Shown one piece after another: positions 53,953-62,775 of a stretch of DNA of 64,000 bases. The position numbers were made by a program, and so were the translations under genes. The notes beneath the pieces are model-generated. The model was not told where the DNA came from. It was given only the letters and a program-made list of their open reading frames with translations, and made no database searches. The first letter of the stretch is position 1, and each line of letters begins with the position of its first letter. Source of the stretch: Parvibaculum sp. (GTDB lineage: Bacteria > Pseudomonadota > Alphaproteobacteria > Parvibaculales > Parvibaculaceae); the NCBI RefSeq assembly GCF_030694575.1, contig NZ_JAUYUS010000009.1, forward strand, positions 1 through 64,000. The letters are read 5' to 3'.

Positions 53953-54909
53953 ATGGACCTTGCCTCCGAAACAGCAGCGGACGATTCGAATGCCGGGGCG
54001 GCGTCCTTCGAGGCGGACGAAGCCGATCTGTTCGAACGGCCGATACTGGTAGAGCGGCCGCAGCGGCAACTCATCCCCTTCGTCTTCAGTTCGCCCCATA
54101 GCGGCCGGAACTACCCCGACGCTTTCGTGGCGGGTTCCAATCTCGATCCGGTGACGCTGCGCCGCTCGGAAGACTGCTTTGTCGAGGAGATTTTCGGTGG
54201 CGTCGTGCCGCTCGGAGCACCGCTCCTGCAGGCCCGGTTCCCCCGCGCCTATCTGGACGCCAACCGGGAGCCCTACGAACTCGATCCCACCATGTTTGCC
54301 GAACCCCTGCCGCCGCACGTCAATACACGCTCGCTCCGCGTCGCAGGAGGCCTCGGCACGATCGCACGGGTGGTGGCCGACTCGGCTGAAATCTACCGCG
54401 CCCCCCTCGCCTATGCCGAAGCGGAGCAGCGCATCCGGCATCTCTACATGCCGTTCCACGAGACACTGCGGGAACTCCTTGAGGAAACGCTGGCGGCCTT
54501 CGGCCATGCGGTGCTGATCGATTGCCATTCCATGCCTTCTGTGGGGGGCCCCGCCGACGACGATAACGGCTTCGACCGGCCCGACATCGTGCTGGGCGAC
54601 CGCTACGGCACGTCCTGCGGCGGTTCCCTGACGGCGGAGGCCGAACGCGCGCTGAAACGCCTTGGCTACAGCGTCGCCCGCAACAACCCCTATGCCGGCG
54701 GCTTCAATACCGAACATTACGGCCGGCCGGCACGCGGGCTCCACGCGCTGCAGATCGAGATCAACCGCGCGCTCTACATGGATGAGGCGCGGCTGGAGCG
54801 AACAGACCGTTTTGTGCAGGTGCGGGATGATATGACCGCCTTCGCGGCCGAGCTCGCTGGCTATGACTGGTCCGCCCTTGGCGGCGGCGTGCGCGGCGCC
54901 GCCTTCTGA
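53953..54909 (+). CDS. N-formylglutamate amidohydrolase family protein
   Basis: The 318-aa FGase-family enzyme has FVFSSPHSGRNYPDAF, the RFPRAYLDANREPYELDPTMF segment, VLIDCHSMPS and NPYAGGFNTEHYGRP. It probably hydrolyses N-formyl or N-acyl amino acids. It differs from the family member at 24717-25556 (other subgroup, longer N-terminus), so they are not recent duplicates. Neighbour of cpdR across a 300-bp spacer (53655-53952) in which no other gene is seen. Confidence 0.85.
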   Translation: MDLASETAADDSNAGAASFEADEADLFERPILVERPQRQLIPFVFSSPHSGRNYPDAFVAGSNLDPVTLRRSEDCFVEEIFGGVVPLGAPLLQARFPRAYLDANREPYELDPTMFAEPLPPHVNTRSLRVAGGLGTIARVVADSAEIYRAPLAYAEAEQRIRHLYMPFHETLRELLEETLAAFGHAVLIDCHSMPSVGGPADDDNGFDRPDIVLGDRYGTSCGGSLTAEAERALKRLGYSVARNNPYAGGFNTEHYGRPARGLHALQIEINRALYMDEARLERTDRFVQVRDDMTAFAAELAGYDWSALGGGVRGAAF

Positions 54910-54957
54910 GCGGACCGACAAGACCCTGGACTTTCAGCCAGATTTTGGGCTTGAGAC

Positions 54958-54987
54958 AAAAAAAGGGGCCCTGGCGAACCAGGGCCC
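54958..54987 (-). terminator. Intrinsic terminator of the candidate sRNA
   Basis: A perfect 9-bp stem (54966-54974 with 54979-54987) and CGAA/TTCG loop are followed on the minus strand by seven T residues (54964-54958). Confidence 0.85.
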
Positions 54988-55036
54988 AAGTTTAGGGAGG
55001 AAACGCCCAGGAAGGGCTACGGCATCAGGAGAAAGT
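54958..55036 (-). ncRNA. Candidate alpha-r8/MmgR-type small RNA
   Basis: On the minus strand the motif TTTCCTCCCT (55003-54994) is followed by AAACTT and a strong terminator with a T-run. This exact 10-nt motif before a terminator is, as I recall, invariant in MmgR (alpha-r8) RNAs, which limit polyhydroxybutyrate storage in Sinorhizobium meliloti. The 5-prime end is a guess based on the roughly 77-nt size of that RNA. No protein-coding frame fits. Confidence 0.6.
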
Positions 55037-55067
55037 CTCAACCAATGCCGCGATGCACAAGATGACA

Positions 55068-55194
55068 TTGCGCTGCACACAAATCAAGAGAGAAATGAGG
55101 GCAGTGCAGCAAAAACAATCACTGCCCAACTAATTGGCATCACGCGACTTTTTTGGTCTCGCGTCCCCCCGATTTGCCAAAATGTGCAGCGCAA
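55068..55194. promoter_or_regulatory. TGC-rich inverted elements upstream of the sRNA
   Basis: TTGCGCTGCACA (55068-55079) recurs as its exact reverse complement at 55183-55194. Between them GGGCAGTG and CACTGCCC (55099-55106, 55120-55127) form an 8-bp hairpin whose flank also reads GTGCAGCAA. The spacing and TGC/GCA content recall PhaR-type sites of storage-polymer genes. The rest of 55037-55263 shows no gene. Confidence 0.4.
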
Positions 55195-55263
55195 CAAACC
55201 GTGATCAGCGCCTTCCCCGCGACCGCCGTTTCCGCCAAAAAGGTTTCTTAACGCCTACCGGCC

Positions 55264-56286
55264 ATGATGAAGCCCGAAACAAGCCGCGCAGGGGTCTCCG
55301 GACGCGCGGGAAGCGGGATGGGATCAATGGCCGCCGGTATACGCCCTCCGAAATCGCAAGCGCGAAATTTCGCTCTGCGCGCCGCATTCTGCGGGTCGTT
55401 GGCTTTGCTGATCGCGGCAGCGGCAACCCCGCGAGATGCCATGAGCCGCGAGAGCGACGGCATGGCGTTGAACGACCCATCCATTGCCTGCGAGGATGCC
55501 GCAATCCATCACGAACAGGCGAACGGCCTGCCCCGCGCCTTGCTGGCGGCGGTGGCGCTGGCCGAGTCGGGCCGCTACAGCCCGAAGACGCGGAAGGCGC
55601 GCGCCTGGCCCTGGACCATCAACGCCGAAGGCCGCCCCTACTACTTCAAGACCAAGCAGGAAGCGATCGCGACGACGCAGCGGCTGCTCGACAGCGGCAT
55701 GCGCTCCATCGACGTCGGCTGCATGCAGGTCAACCTGCGCTACCACCCCGAAGCATTTCTCAGCCTGGAGGAAGCGTTCGACCCGATGGCGAACGTCGCC
55801 TATGGCGCGAACTTCCTGATGCGCCTGCGCGACCAGACGGGCTCATGGCCGAGCGCCGTCGCCGGCTATCATTCACAGACCGCCGCGCGCGGCGGCCGCT
55901 ATTTCGCACGCGTCATCCGCATCTGGGAGAACGAGCGCGAGCATGTCGCGAAGCGCAGCTACGCCGCCCTGACCGCGAAGATCGACGTGTCGGGCCTGTT
56001 GAAGCCCGCCATCGGACACAGCGTGAATATTCTGCGGGAGCCCGCGACCGAAACCGTCGTCGCCTATCGCCCGGCACCGAAGGTTCTCGACCCGATACCC
56101 GGACAGAACGTGCGCGAGACGGCGAGCGCCGCCGTCGGCCTGCGCCTCTCGATCGCGGACGAGGACGTTGCGGAAGCGACGGCCACGGCAACCGCCATGG
56201 CAAGACACGAGCCGCGTGTGCTCGATCCGTTGCCGGCGGCAGCCGGACCGACGCGTGTCGCGGAAGCGTCACTGCCCGGGGCTTAA
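55264..56286 (+). CDS. SLT-domain lytic transglycosylase
   Basis: The 340-aa exported protein has a transglycosylase SLT domain at about 78-190. It shows HEQANGLPRALLAAVALAES with the catalytic Glu, VGCMQVNLRYHP, MANVAYGANFL and AGYHSQTAARGGRYFARVI. The N-terminus has a long basic region before the hydrophobic signal (ALRAAFCGSLALLIAAAA), so the true start may be a later codon. It cleaves peptidoglycan glycan strands. It stands 26 bp before the next gene. Confidence 0.8.
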   Translation: MMKPETSRAGVSGRAGSGMGSMAAGIRPPKSQARNFALRAAFCGSLALLIAAAATPRDAMSRESDGMALNDPSIACEDAAIHHEQANGLPRALLAAVALAESGRYSPKTRKARAWPWTINAEGRPYYFKTKQEAIATTQRLLDSGMRSIDVGCMQVNLRYHPEAFLSLEEAFDPMANVAYGANFLMRLRDQTGSWPSAVAGYHSQTAARGGRYFARVIRIWENEREHVAKRSYAALTAKIDVSGLLKPAIGHSVNILREPATETVVAYRPAPKVLDPIPGQNVRETASAAVGLRLSIADEDVAEATATATAMARHEPRVLDPLPAAAGPTRVAEASLPGA

Positions 56287-56311
56287 ATAACGGAAAAGCG
56301 GGGGCGCGCGC

Positions 56312-57904
56312 ATGATCGACAGCTTCGGTACGGCAATAAGCAATCTCGCCGACGCCCTCAACCGCTCCGCCATCTGGCAGGTTGTCGACATCCTGTCGGC
56401 GCTCTTCATCATGAGCATCGGCTGCCTGATCCTCGCCGTCGCCGTCATCTTCATCATCGACCGCACGCAGACACAGCACGCGGTGCGCCGCAACTATCCG
56501 GTCATCGGCCGCTTCCGCTATCTGTTCGAAACGCTGGGCGAATATTTCCGTCAGTACTTCTTCGCGATGGACCGCGAAGAGCTTCCCTTCAACCGCGCGC
56601 AACGCGCATGGGTCTATCGCGCGGCAAAAGGCGTCGACACGACGGTCGCCTTCGGCTCCACGCGCGACCTCAGGCCGGCCGGCACGGTGACTTTCGCGAA
56701 CTGCCCGTTCCCGACGCTCGACCAGAACGCGGCCGACACCGCCATCGTCGAAATCGGGCCCTACGCGCGCATGCCTTACCGTACCGCCTCCGTCTACAAC
56801 ATTTCGGGCATGAGCTACGGCGCCATTTCCAAGCCGGCGGTGCTTGCGCTTTCCAACGGCGCGCGCATGGCGGGCGTCTGGATGAACACCGGCGAAGGCG
56901 GACTGTCGCCGTTTCATCTCGAAGGCGGTGCCGACATCGTCTTCCAGATCGGCACGGCAAAATATGGCTGCCGCGACGACGAGGGATTGCTGTCGGACGA
57001 GAAGCTTGCGGCACTTGCCGCGCACGAGCAAATCCGCATGTTCGAAATCAAACTCAGCCAGGGCGCCAAGCCCGGCAAGGGCGGCATTCTGCCCGGCGCG
57101 AAAGTCACGCCGGAAATCGCGTCAATTCGCGGCATCCCCGTCGGTCACGACTCGATCAGCCCGAACCGTCACCCCGAAGTGAACAGCATCTCGGAGCTGC
57201 TCGACTTCGTCTCCCATGTGCGCGACGTGACGGGAAAGCCGACAGGTTTCAAACTCGTGCTCGGCGCCTATGAATGGCTCGACGATCTTTGCGAGGAGAT
57301 CAACAGCCGGGGCATCGAGAACGCGCCGGACTTCATCACGCTCGACAGCGCCGATGGCGGCACGGGCGCGGCGCCGATGGCGCTGATCGATTATGTCGGC
57401 CTGCCGATCTGGGAAAGCCTGCCGATGCTCTGCGATGCGCTGGAGCGCCACAAGCTGAAGACGCGCATCCGCGTCAACGCGAGCGGCAAGCTCATCACGC
57501 CCGCCGAAGTCGCATGGGCACTTTGCGTCGGCGCGGACTTCGTCAGCTCCGCGCGCGGCTACATGTTTTCACTCGGCTGCATCCAGGCGCTTCAGTGCAA
57601 CAAGAATACCTGCCCGACCGGCATCACCACGCATAACAAGAACCTGCAGCGCGGCCTCGACGTGACCGACAAGGCGGAGCGCGTGCGCCGCTATGCCGAA
57701 CGCGTGACGCATGAAGTCTGCGTGATCGCACATTCCTGCGGCGTCAACGAACCGCGCAAGCTCGACCGCGAACATGCGCGCATCATGGGACCGGACGGCG
57801 TGTCCGTGTCGCTGAAGGATTACTATCGGCGCTGGGTCCACCCCGAACGCCGGCCTTCACTGAGCGGGCTCGGCCGCCCGCAATTCGGTGCCGACGCCGC
57901 CTAG
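56312..57904 (+). CDS. Glutamate synthase-like FMN-binding membrane protein
   Basis: The 530-aa protein has one N-terminal membrane helix (about 30-52) and then a GltB-like alpha/beta barrel. Matching segments are YNISGMSYGAISKPAVLALS, NTGEGGLSPFHLEGGADIV, the glutamate-synthase core FEIKLSQGAKPGKGGILPG and ITLDSADGGTGAAP. A Cys-rich segment CIQALQCNKNTCPTGITTH holds the 3Fe-4S ligands. It lacks the amidotransferase domain, so it is a GOGAT relative of uncertain substrate. It shares CTAG with the convergent lipid-kinase gene. Confidence 0.85.
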   Translation: MIDSFGTAISNLADALNRSAIWQVVDILSALFIMSIGCLILAVAVIFIIDRTQTQHAVRRNYPVIGRFRYLFETLGEYFRQYFFAMDREELPFNRAQRAWVYRAAKGVDTTVAFGSTRDLRPAGTVTFANCPFPTLDQNAADTAIVEIGPYARMPYRTASVYNISGMSYGAISKPAVLALSNGARMAGVWMNTGEGGLSPFHLEGGADIVFQIGTAKYGCRDDEGLLSDEKLAALAAHEQIRMFEIKLSQGAKPGKGGILPGAKVTPEIASIRGIPVGHDSISPNRHPEVNSISELLDFVSHVRDVTGKPTGFKLVLGAYEWLDDLCEEINSRGIENAPDFITLDSADGGTGAAPMALIDYVGLPIWESLPMLCDALERHKLKTRIRVNASGKLITPAEVAWALCVGADFVSSARGYMFSLGCIQALQCNKNTCPTGITTHNKNLQRGLDVTDKAERVRRYAERVTHEVCVIAHSCGVNEPRKLDREHARIMGPDGVSVSLKDYYRRWVHPERRPSLSGLGRPQFGADAA

Positions 57905-58803
57905 CCGGGAATGACGAGGCGCAGAAACTGCGTGCCCTGCTCGATCCGCTGCGGCAGGAAACCACGCTCGTCGCCGTCGACTTCCACCGCCAGTCCCTCC
58001 GGCCCCGTCACGTCGATGTAACGCGCGGGCAGCACTTCGACATTGCGGAGACGCGGCACGAGGCCGAGACCAAGAGCGACGAGATAGAGCGCGAAGGCAA
58101 AACGGGATTTGCCCTTGAAAAGGAAGAGCGTGAGCCCTGGCTGCGCAATGTTCGCATCGGGCGCGAGAATGAACGGGCCCGCATAGTTGCGGCCATTGGT
58201 GACGACGGCCCATGCGGCGCGCTTCTCACGGCCGTCCACGACGAGGCGGATGTCGCGGCCGGGACCGCGCGCCCATGTCTTCAGGCCCGCCCAGATGAAG
58301 GCACCCTTGCCCCACAGGCGTTTGAGGCGCGGATCGATCGAATGAACGATCTCGCCGTCGAAGCCGATGCCGACCATCATCAGAAATATCTGGCCCTGTA
58401 TCACGCCCGTGCCGATGAGTTCTGCGGGGCCGCCGAGCAGCATGGATGCGACTTCCTCCGCATGCGGACGGAGGCCGATCTCGATGGCAAGCACATTGGC
58501 GGTGCCGAGCGGAACGATGCCGAGCGGTACGCCCTGACCGAGAAGACCGCGCGCGACTTCGTTGATCGTGCCGTCGCCGCCCGCCGCGACAATGACATCG
58601 GCCTTGCCAGAGCGCGCGGCCGCACGCGCCAGTTCCGTCGCGTGGCCGGGCGCTGTCGTCAGCTCGACGGTGACGTCCGCGCCGGCCGCGCGCAGGCGTC
58701 CCACGACAGCATCGAGCAGGTGTCTCCGTCGCGCGCCGGCGGTCGGATTGAGGATGATATGGATGAAGCGGCGCAGCGCCAAAACGGGCCTTTCGGGGCT
58801 CAT
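57901..58803 (-). CDS. Diacylglycerol kinase-family lipid kinase
   Basis: The roughly 300-aa DagK/YegS-type enzyme has ILNPTAGARRR, the ATP site AAGGDGTINEVARGL and the PLGTANVLAIEIGL segment. The C-terminal domain ends in AVEVDGDERGFLP. It phosphorylates diacylglycerol or another lipid. The ATG at 58803 lies inside a TGTCA repeat array. A TTG at 58782 with GAAAGG upstream would give MALRRFIHIILNPTAG and free the array for regulation. A GTG at 58809 is less likely. Confidence 0.85.
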   Translation of the reverse strand: MSPERPVLALRRFIHIILNPTAGARRRHLLDAVVGRLRAAGADVTVELTTAPGHATELARAAARSGKADVIVAAGGDGTINEVARGLLGQGVPLGIVPLGTANVLAIEIGLRPHAEEVASMLLGGPAELIGTGVIQGQIFLMMVGIGFDGEIVHSIDPRLKRLWGKGAFIWAGLKTWARGPGRDIRLVVDGREKRAAWAVVTNGRNYAGPFILAPDANIAQPGLTLFLFKGKSRFAFALYLVALGLGLVPRLRNVEVLPARYIDVTGPEGLAVEVDGDERGFLPQRIEQGTQFLRLVIPG

Positions 58804-58831
58804 TGTCACGCGACTGTCACAAATCTGTCAT
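58803..58831. promoter_or_regulatory. Triple TGTCAY repeat (Pho-box-like) at the lipid-kinase start
   Basis: TTGTCAC, CTGTCAC and CTGTCAT begin at 58803, 58814 and 58825, an 11-bp period. The last two units read CTGTCAC-AAAT-CTGTCAT, a near-perfect PhoB box. It overlaps the annotated start of the kinase and lies just after the PAP2 gene. Confidence 0.6.
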
Positions 58832-58914
58832 GACGTCCGAAATCGCGTCGCATCTGTCGATCGGACGACCCGGAAATCCGGTCGGAAGGATTAGCCAGAA
58901 AAACTTGTCCCCGG

Positions 58915-59640
58915 TCAACCGCGCTGCTCGAGACGATCGCGAATCGCCAGCGCGAGACTCGAGAGAAGAATCGCGAGGGCCATGGTGACGACCGTGTGGG
59001 ACAGGTAGTGCTGACCCCGCGCCATCTGAAATATCCCCAGCCCCCACCCCGCAACGAGACCCGGCCACCAGTACCGGAATGGCGGGGATAACTCCGCAGG
59101 CGCCAGCAAACGATAGCCGATAAGACCGAAACCCGCCGAAGCGTGGCCCGCGGGCCAGCATTGGAGATGGTCCTCGAACGGGACGAGACCGAAAAGACGG
59201 TCCGTTATCCCGATATGCGGATAGGGACCGGCGAACGGTATCTCCTGCGCCGGACAGGAGACGCCGGTAACATTCTTCAGCATACCGACGATAAGCGCCG
59301 TCAGGCCGAGGACGCAGACGGCGAGAAGAAGGCGTGTGTCACGCGCGCTCCAGCGTCCACGAACTGCATCCCAGAGAAGCAGGAGACAAATTGCGCCGGC
59401 GGCAACCGAGAGCAGAATCTTCGGGAGACGATAGAGAAGCCAGTATACGGCGTCGTGGCTTTCCGGCGGAAAAATCCATCGGGCCGACGCCGCATCGAAG
59501 AAGTGTATCTGCACCTGGAAATCGAAAACCTGGGCCGGCGGCCAGAGCATGACGAACGCAATCGCCGCCAGCGACAACACAACCTCCGGGGACCGGGGAG
59601 AGGAGGGCTTCCGGAGCGTGCTGGAGGATATATCGCTCAC
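58915..59640 (-). CDS. PAP2-family lipid phosphatase
   Basis: The 241-aa inner-membrane phosphatase has about six helices. The PAP2 core motifs are CWPAGHASAGF (variant of PSGH) and ARGQHYLSHT with the catalytic His. It acts on the periplasmic side, on diacylglycerol pyrophosphate, undecaprenyl pyrophosphate or lipid A phosphates. It overlaps EptA by ATGA, which suggests joint lipid A remodelling: a phosphate removed and a phosphoethanolamine added. Confidence 0.88.
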   Translation of the reverse strand: MSDISSSTLRKPSSPRSPEVVLSLAAIAFVMLWPPAQVFDFQVQIHFFDAASARWIFPPESHDAVYWLLYRLPKILLSVAAGAICLLLLWDAVRGRWSARDTRLLLAVCVLGLTALIVGMLKNVTGVSCPAQEIPFAGPYPHIGITDRLFGLVPFEDHLQCWPAGHASAGFGLIGYRLLAPAELSPPFRYWWPGLVAGWGLGIFQMARGQHYLSHTVVTMALAILLSSLALAIRDRLEQRG

Positions 59641-61349
59641 GGACGACCTATATCGATGACAGGCTCCGTCGCATGCGCGACCGCCACGCCGGAACGGCAG
59701 GGCGCGAGGAAATCCAGCTCCGGTTTGTAGACGTCGGTGCGGACATCGAAGCCGCCGAGCACCGAGTGGAAGAGATTGTCGTGGCTGAACGCATTGCCGC
59801 TTTCCGCCGCGAGGCAGGCCGTATCGAGCGAAATCTTTTCCCGGTAGCCTTCCGACGTCCAGACCAGCATGGGCACATGCTTCTGCGCGTCCGGCGCGAA
59901 CATGTAGGGCATGCCGTGGAGATAGATGCCGTTTTCGCCGAGCGACTCGCCATGATCGGATGCATAGATCATGGCTGTGTCGAACCTGTCCGACACACCA
60001 TCGAGAATTCCGACGGTCCGAGCGAGGATGCGATCGGTGTAGAGAATGCTGTCGTCGTAGCTGTTGACGATCTCGGACGGCGTGCAGGACTGGAGCTCGT
60101 TCGTATCGCAGGTAGGCGCGAAGACCCGGTAAGGCTCGGTGAAGCGCTTGTAATAGGAGGGCCCGTGACTGCCGATCTGGTGCAACACCACAATCGTGTC
60201 GTTATCGGCTTTGGCGAGCGCTTCCCTCAGCCGCTGCAGGAGAATGTCGTCCCGGCACTCCCCGCCATTGCAGAACTCCGTGTCGCCAGGTTCCCACATG
60301 GTTTCGCTCGGCACACGCGCGCATACGCCCTTGCAGCTTGAATTGTTCTCGAGCCAGAGAACATCGACACCCGCGCGCGCCAGAATATCCAGCATGTTCT
60401 CGCGCGATCCCGCCGCTGCGGCGGAATAATCGGCGCGTGCGAGATCTGAAAACATGCACGGCACCGACTCGGCCGTCGACGTGCCGCAGGAGCGAACCTC
60501 GCCGAAGCTCACGACGCCGAGTTTCGACAACTCGGGATTGGTCTCTCTCTCGTAGCCGTTAAGGGAGAAATGGTCGGCCCGCGCCGTTTCACCGACGACG
60601 AAAACCATCACCGTCTTCTTTCCGTCCCCATGCGCGGGGGCCCGCGTCACATTGGCCGCCACCCGCTCGAAACGCGACGTCATGGATCCGGGCACCTCCG
60701 TCGCATAACGCATGGAGGCATAGATTGCGGCGGAAGGGTTGACCATCAGGCGCACTTCGCGGTGATTGCGCAGAAGCATTGCGTAGTCCTGATAGAAGGT
60801 GGCCGCCGTGAGGCCGACGAGAACGAAGCTGCCGACGACGATCCCGGCACGGATTGCCGCTTCCTTCCGCCACGACGGGAGGACGAGCGGCACACGCCAG
60901 ATGACGATGGCTGGCAGAACGCCAAAGAGAGCGATGTCCGAAAAGAGCCTGATACTCAGAAGGTCGCCGACCTCGCGGGTGTCCGTCTCGATCACGTTCG
61001 CGATCATCGTCTTGTCCATCACCGCGCCATAGCTCGACGCAAAATAGGAGACCGACGCGGCGATCAGGACGAGGAGGATCAGAACGGGCTTCAATATGCG
61101 GGGCAGCGCGAAAGGCTGGAGGATGAGATTGAAGGCGATGACGAGAAAGAGCCCGACGGAAGCGAGGAACGCCAGGTCGTGGAAGGAGCGGCCGGGCGCC
61201 GCCGCCAGAACGGCGGCCCAGAGCTGGCCATTGTAGAAGAGGACGAGCGCCGCGGAGACGGCGAGCGCCAGCACGACCGGATGCTGCGCCGGAAAGCGGA
61301 ACGACGCACAAAGACGCCGAAATACATGTATCGGGCGGGAAAACTGCAT
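59637..61349 (-). CDS. eptA: Lipid A phosphoethanolamine transferase
   Basis: The 570-aa protein has five N-terminal membrane helices and a periplasmic sulfatase-fold domain. The metal/nucleophile site is VVGETARADHFSLNGYERETNP, and the catalytic Thr292 lies in CGTSTAESVPC, with Cys288/Cys298 as a probable disulfide. The His-containing DHGESLGENGIYLHG follows. It adds phosphoethanolamine to lipid A phosphates, lowering binding of cationic peptides such as polymyxin. It follows the sensor kinase gene after 34 bp and overlaps the PAP2 gene. Confidence 0.92.
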   Translation of the reverse strand: MQFSRPIHVFRRLCASFRFPAQHPVVLALAVSAALVLFYNGQLWAAVLAAAPGRSFHDLAFLASVGLFLVIAFNLILQPFALPRILKPVLILLVLIAASVSYFASSYGAVMDKTMIANVIETDTREVGDLLSIRLFSDIALFGVLPAIVIWRVPLVLPSWRKEAAIRAGIVVGSFVLVGLTAATFYQDYAMLLRNHREVRLMVNPSAAIYASMRYATEVPGSMTSRFERVAANVTRAPAHGDGKKTVMVFVVGETARADHFSLNGYERETNPELSKLGVVSFGEVRSCGTSTAESVPCMFSDLARADYSAAAAGSRENMLDILARAGVDVLWLENNSSCKGVCARVPSETMWEPGDTEFCNGGECRDDILLQRLREALAKADNDTIVVLHQIGSHGPSYYKRFTEPYRVFAPTCDTNELQSCTPSEIVNSYDDSILYTDRILARTVGILDGVSDRFDTAMIYASDHGESLGENGIYLHGMPYMFAPDAQKHVPMLVWTSEGYREKISLDTACLAAESGNAFSHDNLFHSVLGGFDVRTDVYKPELDFLAPCRSGVAVAHATEPVIDIGRP

Positions 61350-61383
61350 CCACGCATAGGAGTGGAGGCGGCTTACACCAACC

Positions 61384-62775
61384 TTACAGGGGCTTTGGCT
61401 GCGTCAATTTGGGCAGGCGCAACGTGAAGATGGCGCCCCGGCCCGGCTCCCGGCCCACCTCGATGGTGCCGCCATGAACGACGGCGATTCGCCGCGCAAT
61501 GGAAAGCCCGAGCCCCGCACCGCGGCCATTTTCCGGCTTCAGACGAACGAACCGCTGGAAAATGCGTTCAGCCTCGCCCGCCGGCACGCCGGCGCCGTCA
61601 TCGATGACGGCGACGCTCCCATCGTCCCCCGGCCTGACCTCGACCGTACCGCCGGGCGGCGTGTGCGTAAGCGCATTCTCCACCAGGTTGCGAAGCGCGA
61701 GGGCGAGAAAGTCGCCATTGCCGCGCACCGGCAGCGGGCGGCCGGACCCCGTGAGTTCGATCGATTTTCCTTCGGCGACGGCGCGCGGCGCAAGCTGCTC
61801 CGCGACACCGAGCGCGACCGCGCGAAGGTCCGCCGTTTCGTCCGGCCGCAAGGACAGACTGTCGGCCTGCGCAAGACGCAGGAGCTGCGTGACGAGCCGC
61901 TCGATGTCGTCCAGCTCCGCAACGAGATCCGGCACTTCGTCGATGCTGGAAAGCGTTTCGATGTTGGCTTTCAGCACCGCGAGCGGGGTGCGCAATTCAT
62001 GCGCGGCATTGGCGGTGAATTCGCGCTCGCGCCGGTAGCCGGCCTCGATGCTTTGAAGGGCGGTATTGACCGCGCGAACGAGTGGCCGGACTTCGCCCGG
62101 CAGGTTTTCCTCCGGCAGCCGCCTGTCGAGGGAAGAGGGGCCGATGCCACGCGCCATGACGGAAAGGCGCGTAAGCGGCGCCAGCGACTGGCGGACCGTC
62201 CAGACGATCACCACCGCCATCGCCAGCGCGAGAGCGAGAAGGAAAACCCAGGATTGTTCCAGGAATTCCGCAACGAGCGAATCCGCCAGCACGTCGGGAT
62301 GGACGGAACCCTGCGCGACCTGCAGGTAGAGCGGCGGCTCGATATTCGCGAGGCGAACGGTGACGCCGTAATAGGTCCCCCGGTCGGCATAATTCGCGCG
62401 GCTGAAATAGGGATCGCCGCCCGAGGCGGGAAGAGGCGCGAGCGGCGCCGAGAGGTCATGCGAGGCAGCGACGACGCGGCCTTCGCCGTCCATCAGCACG
62501 AATACATATTGCCGGTCGGGACGTTCATAGGCCTCGTCGAGCGTCTCGGGGAGCCTTATCCCGGCCGAGCCGTCCGCCGCGACCGAAACATAGGCGGCGA
62601 GGTCGCCCGCCTGCGCGAGAAGCGAACGGTCGCGAAGCGAGTCCCGCTCCGTCACATACTGGATTTGCAGGATGACGAGCAGCAGCACGAAGCTCGCGGC
62701 AGCGATGACGAGCATCCGCCGCGTGAGCTGCGCCGTGAGGGAAGAGGAAGTGAAGACGCTGAACAGGCGTTTCAT
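61384..62775 (-). CDS. Sensor histidine kinase of the EptA operon (PmrB/QseC-like)
   Basis: The 463-aa kinase has TM1 at about 17-42, a periplasmic sensor of roughly 110 residues and TM2 near 165-190. A HAMP region follows, then the HisKA box ANAAHELRTPLAVLKANIE with His259 and HATPase motifs (LVENALTHTPPGG, VIDDGAGVP, GRGAGLGLSIA). It probably senses metals, pH or cationic peptides at the envelope and phosphorylates the overlapping response regulator, as in PmrAB-type systems. Its start overlaps the regulator stop by ATGA. Confidence 0.9.
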   Translation of the reverse strand: MKRLFSVFTSSSLTAQLTRRMLVIAAASFVLLLVILQIQYVTERDSLRDRSLLAQAGDLAAYVSVAADGSAGIRLPETLDEAYERPDRQYVFVLMDGEGRVVAASHDLSAPLAPLPASGGDPYFSRANYADRGTYYGVTVRLANIEPPLYLQVAQGSVHPDVLADSLVAEFLEQSWVFLLALALAMAVVIVWTVRQSLAPLTRLSVMARGIGPSSLDRRLPEENLPGEVRPLVRAVNTALQSIEAGYRREREFTANAAHELRTPLAVLKANIETLSSIDEVPDLVAELDDIERLVTQLLRLAQADSLSLRPDETADLRAVALGVAEQLAPRAVAEGKSIELTGSGRPLPVRGNGDFLALALRNLVENALTHTPPGGTVEVRPGDDGSVAVIDDGAGVPAGEAERIFQRFVRLKPENGRGAGLGLSIARRIAVVHGGTIEVGREPGRGAIFTLRLPKLTQPKPL

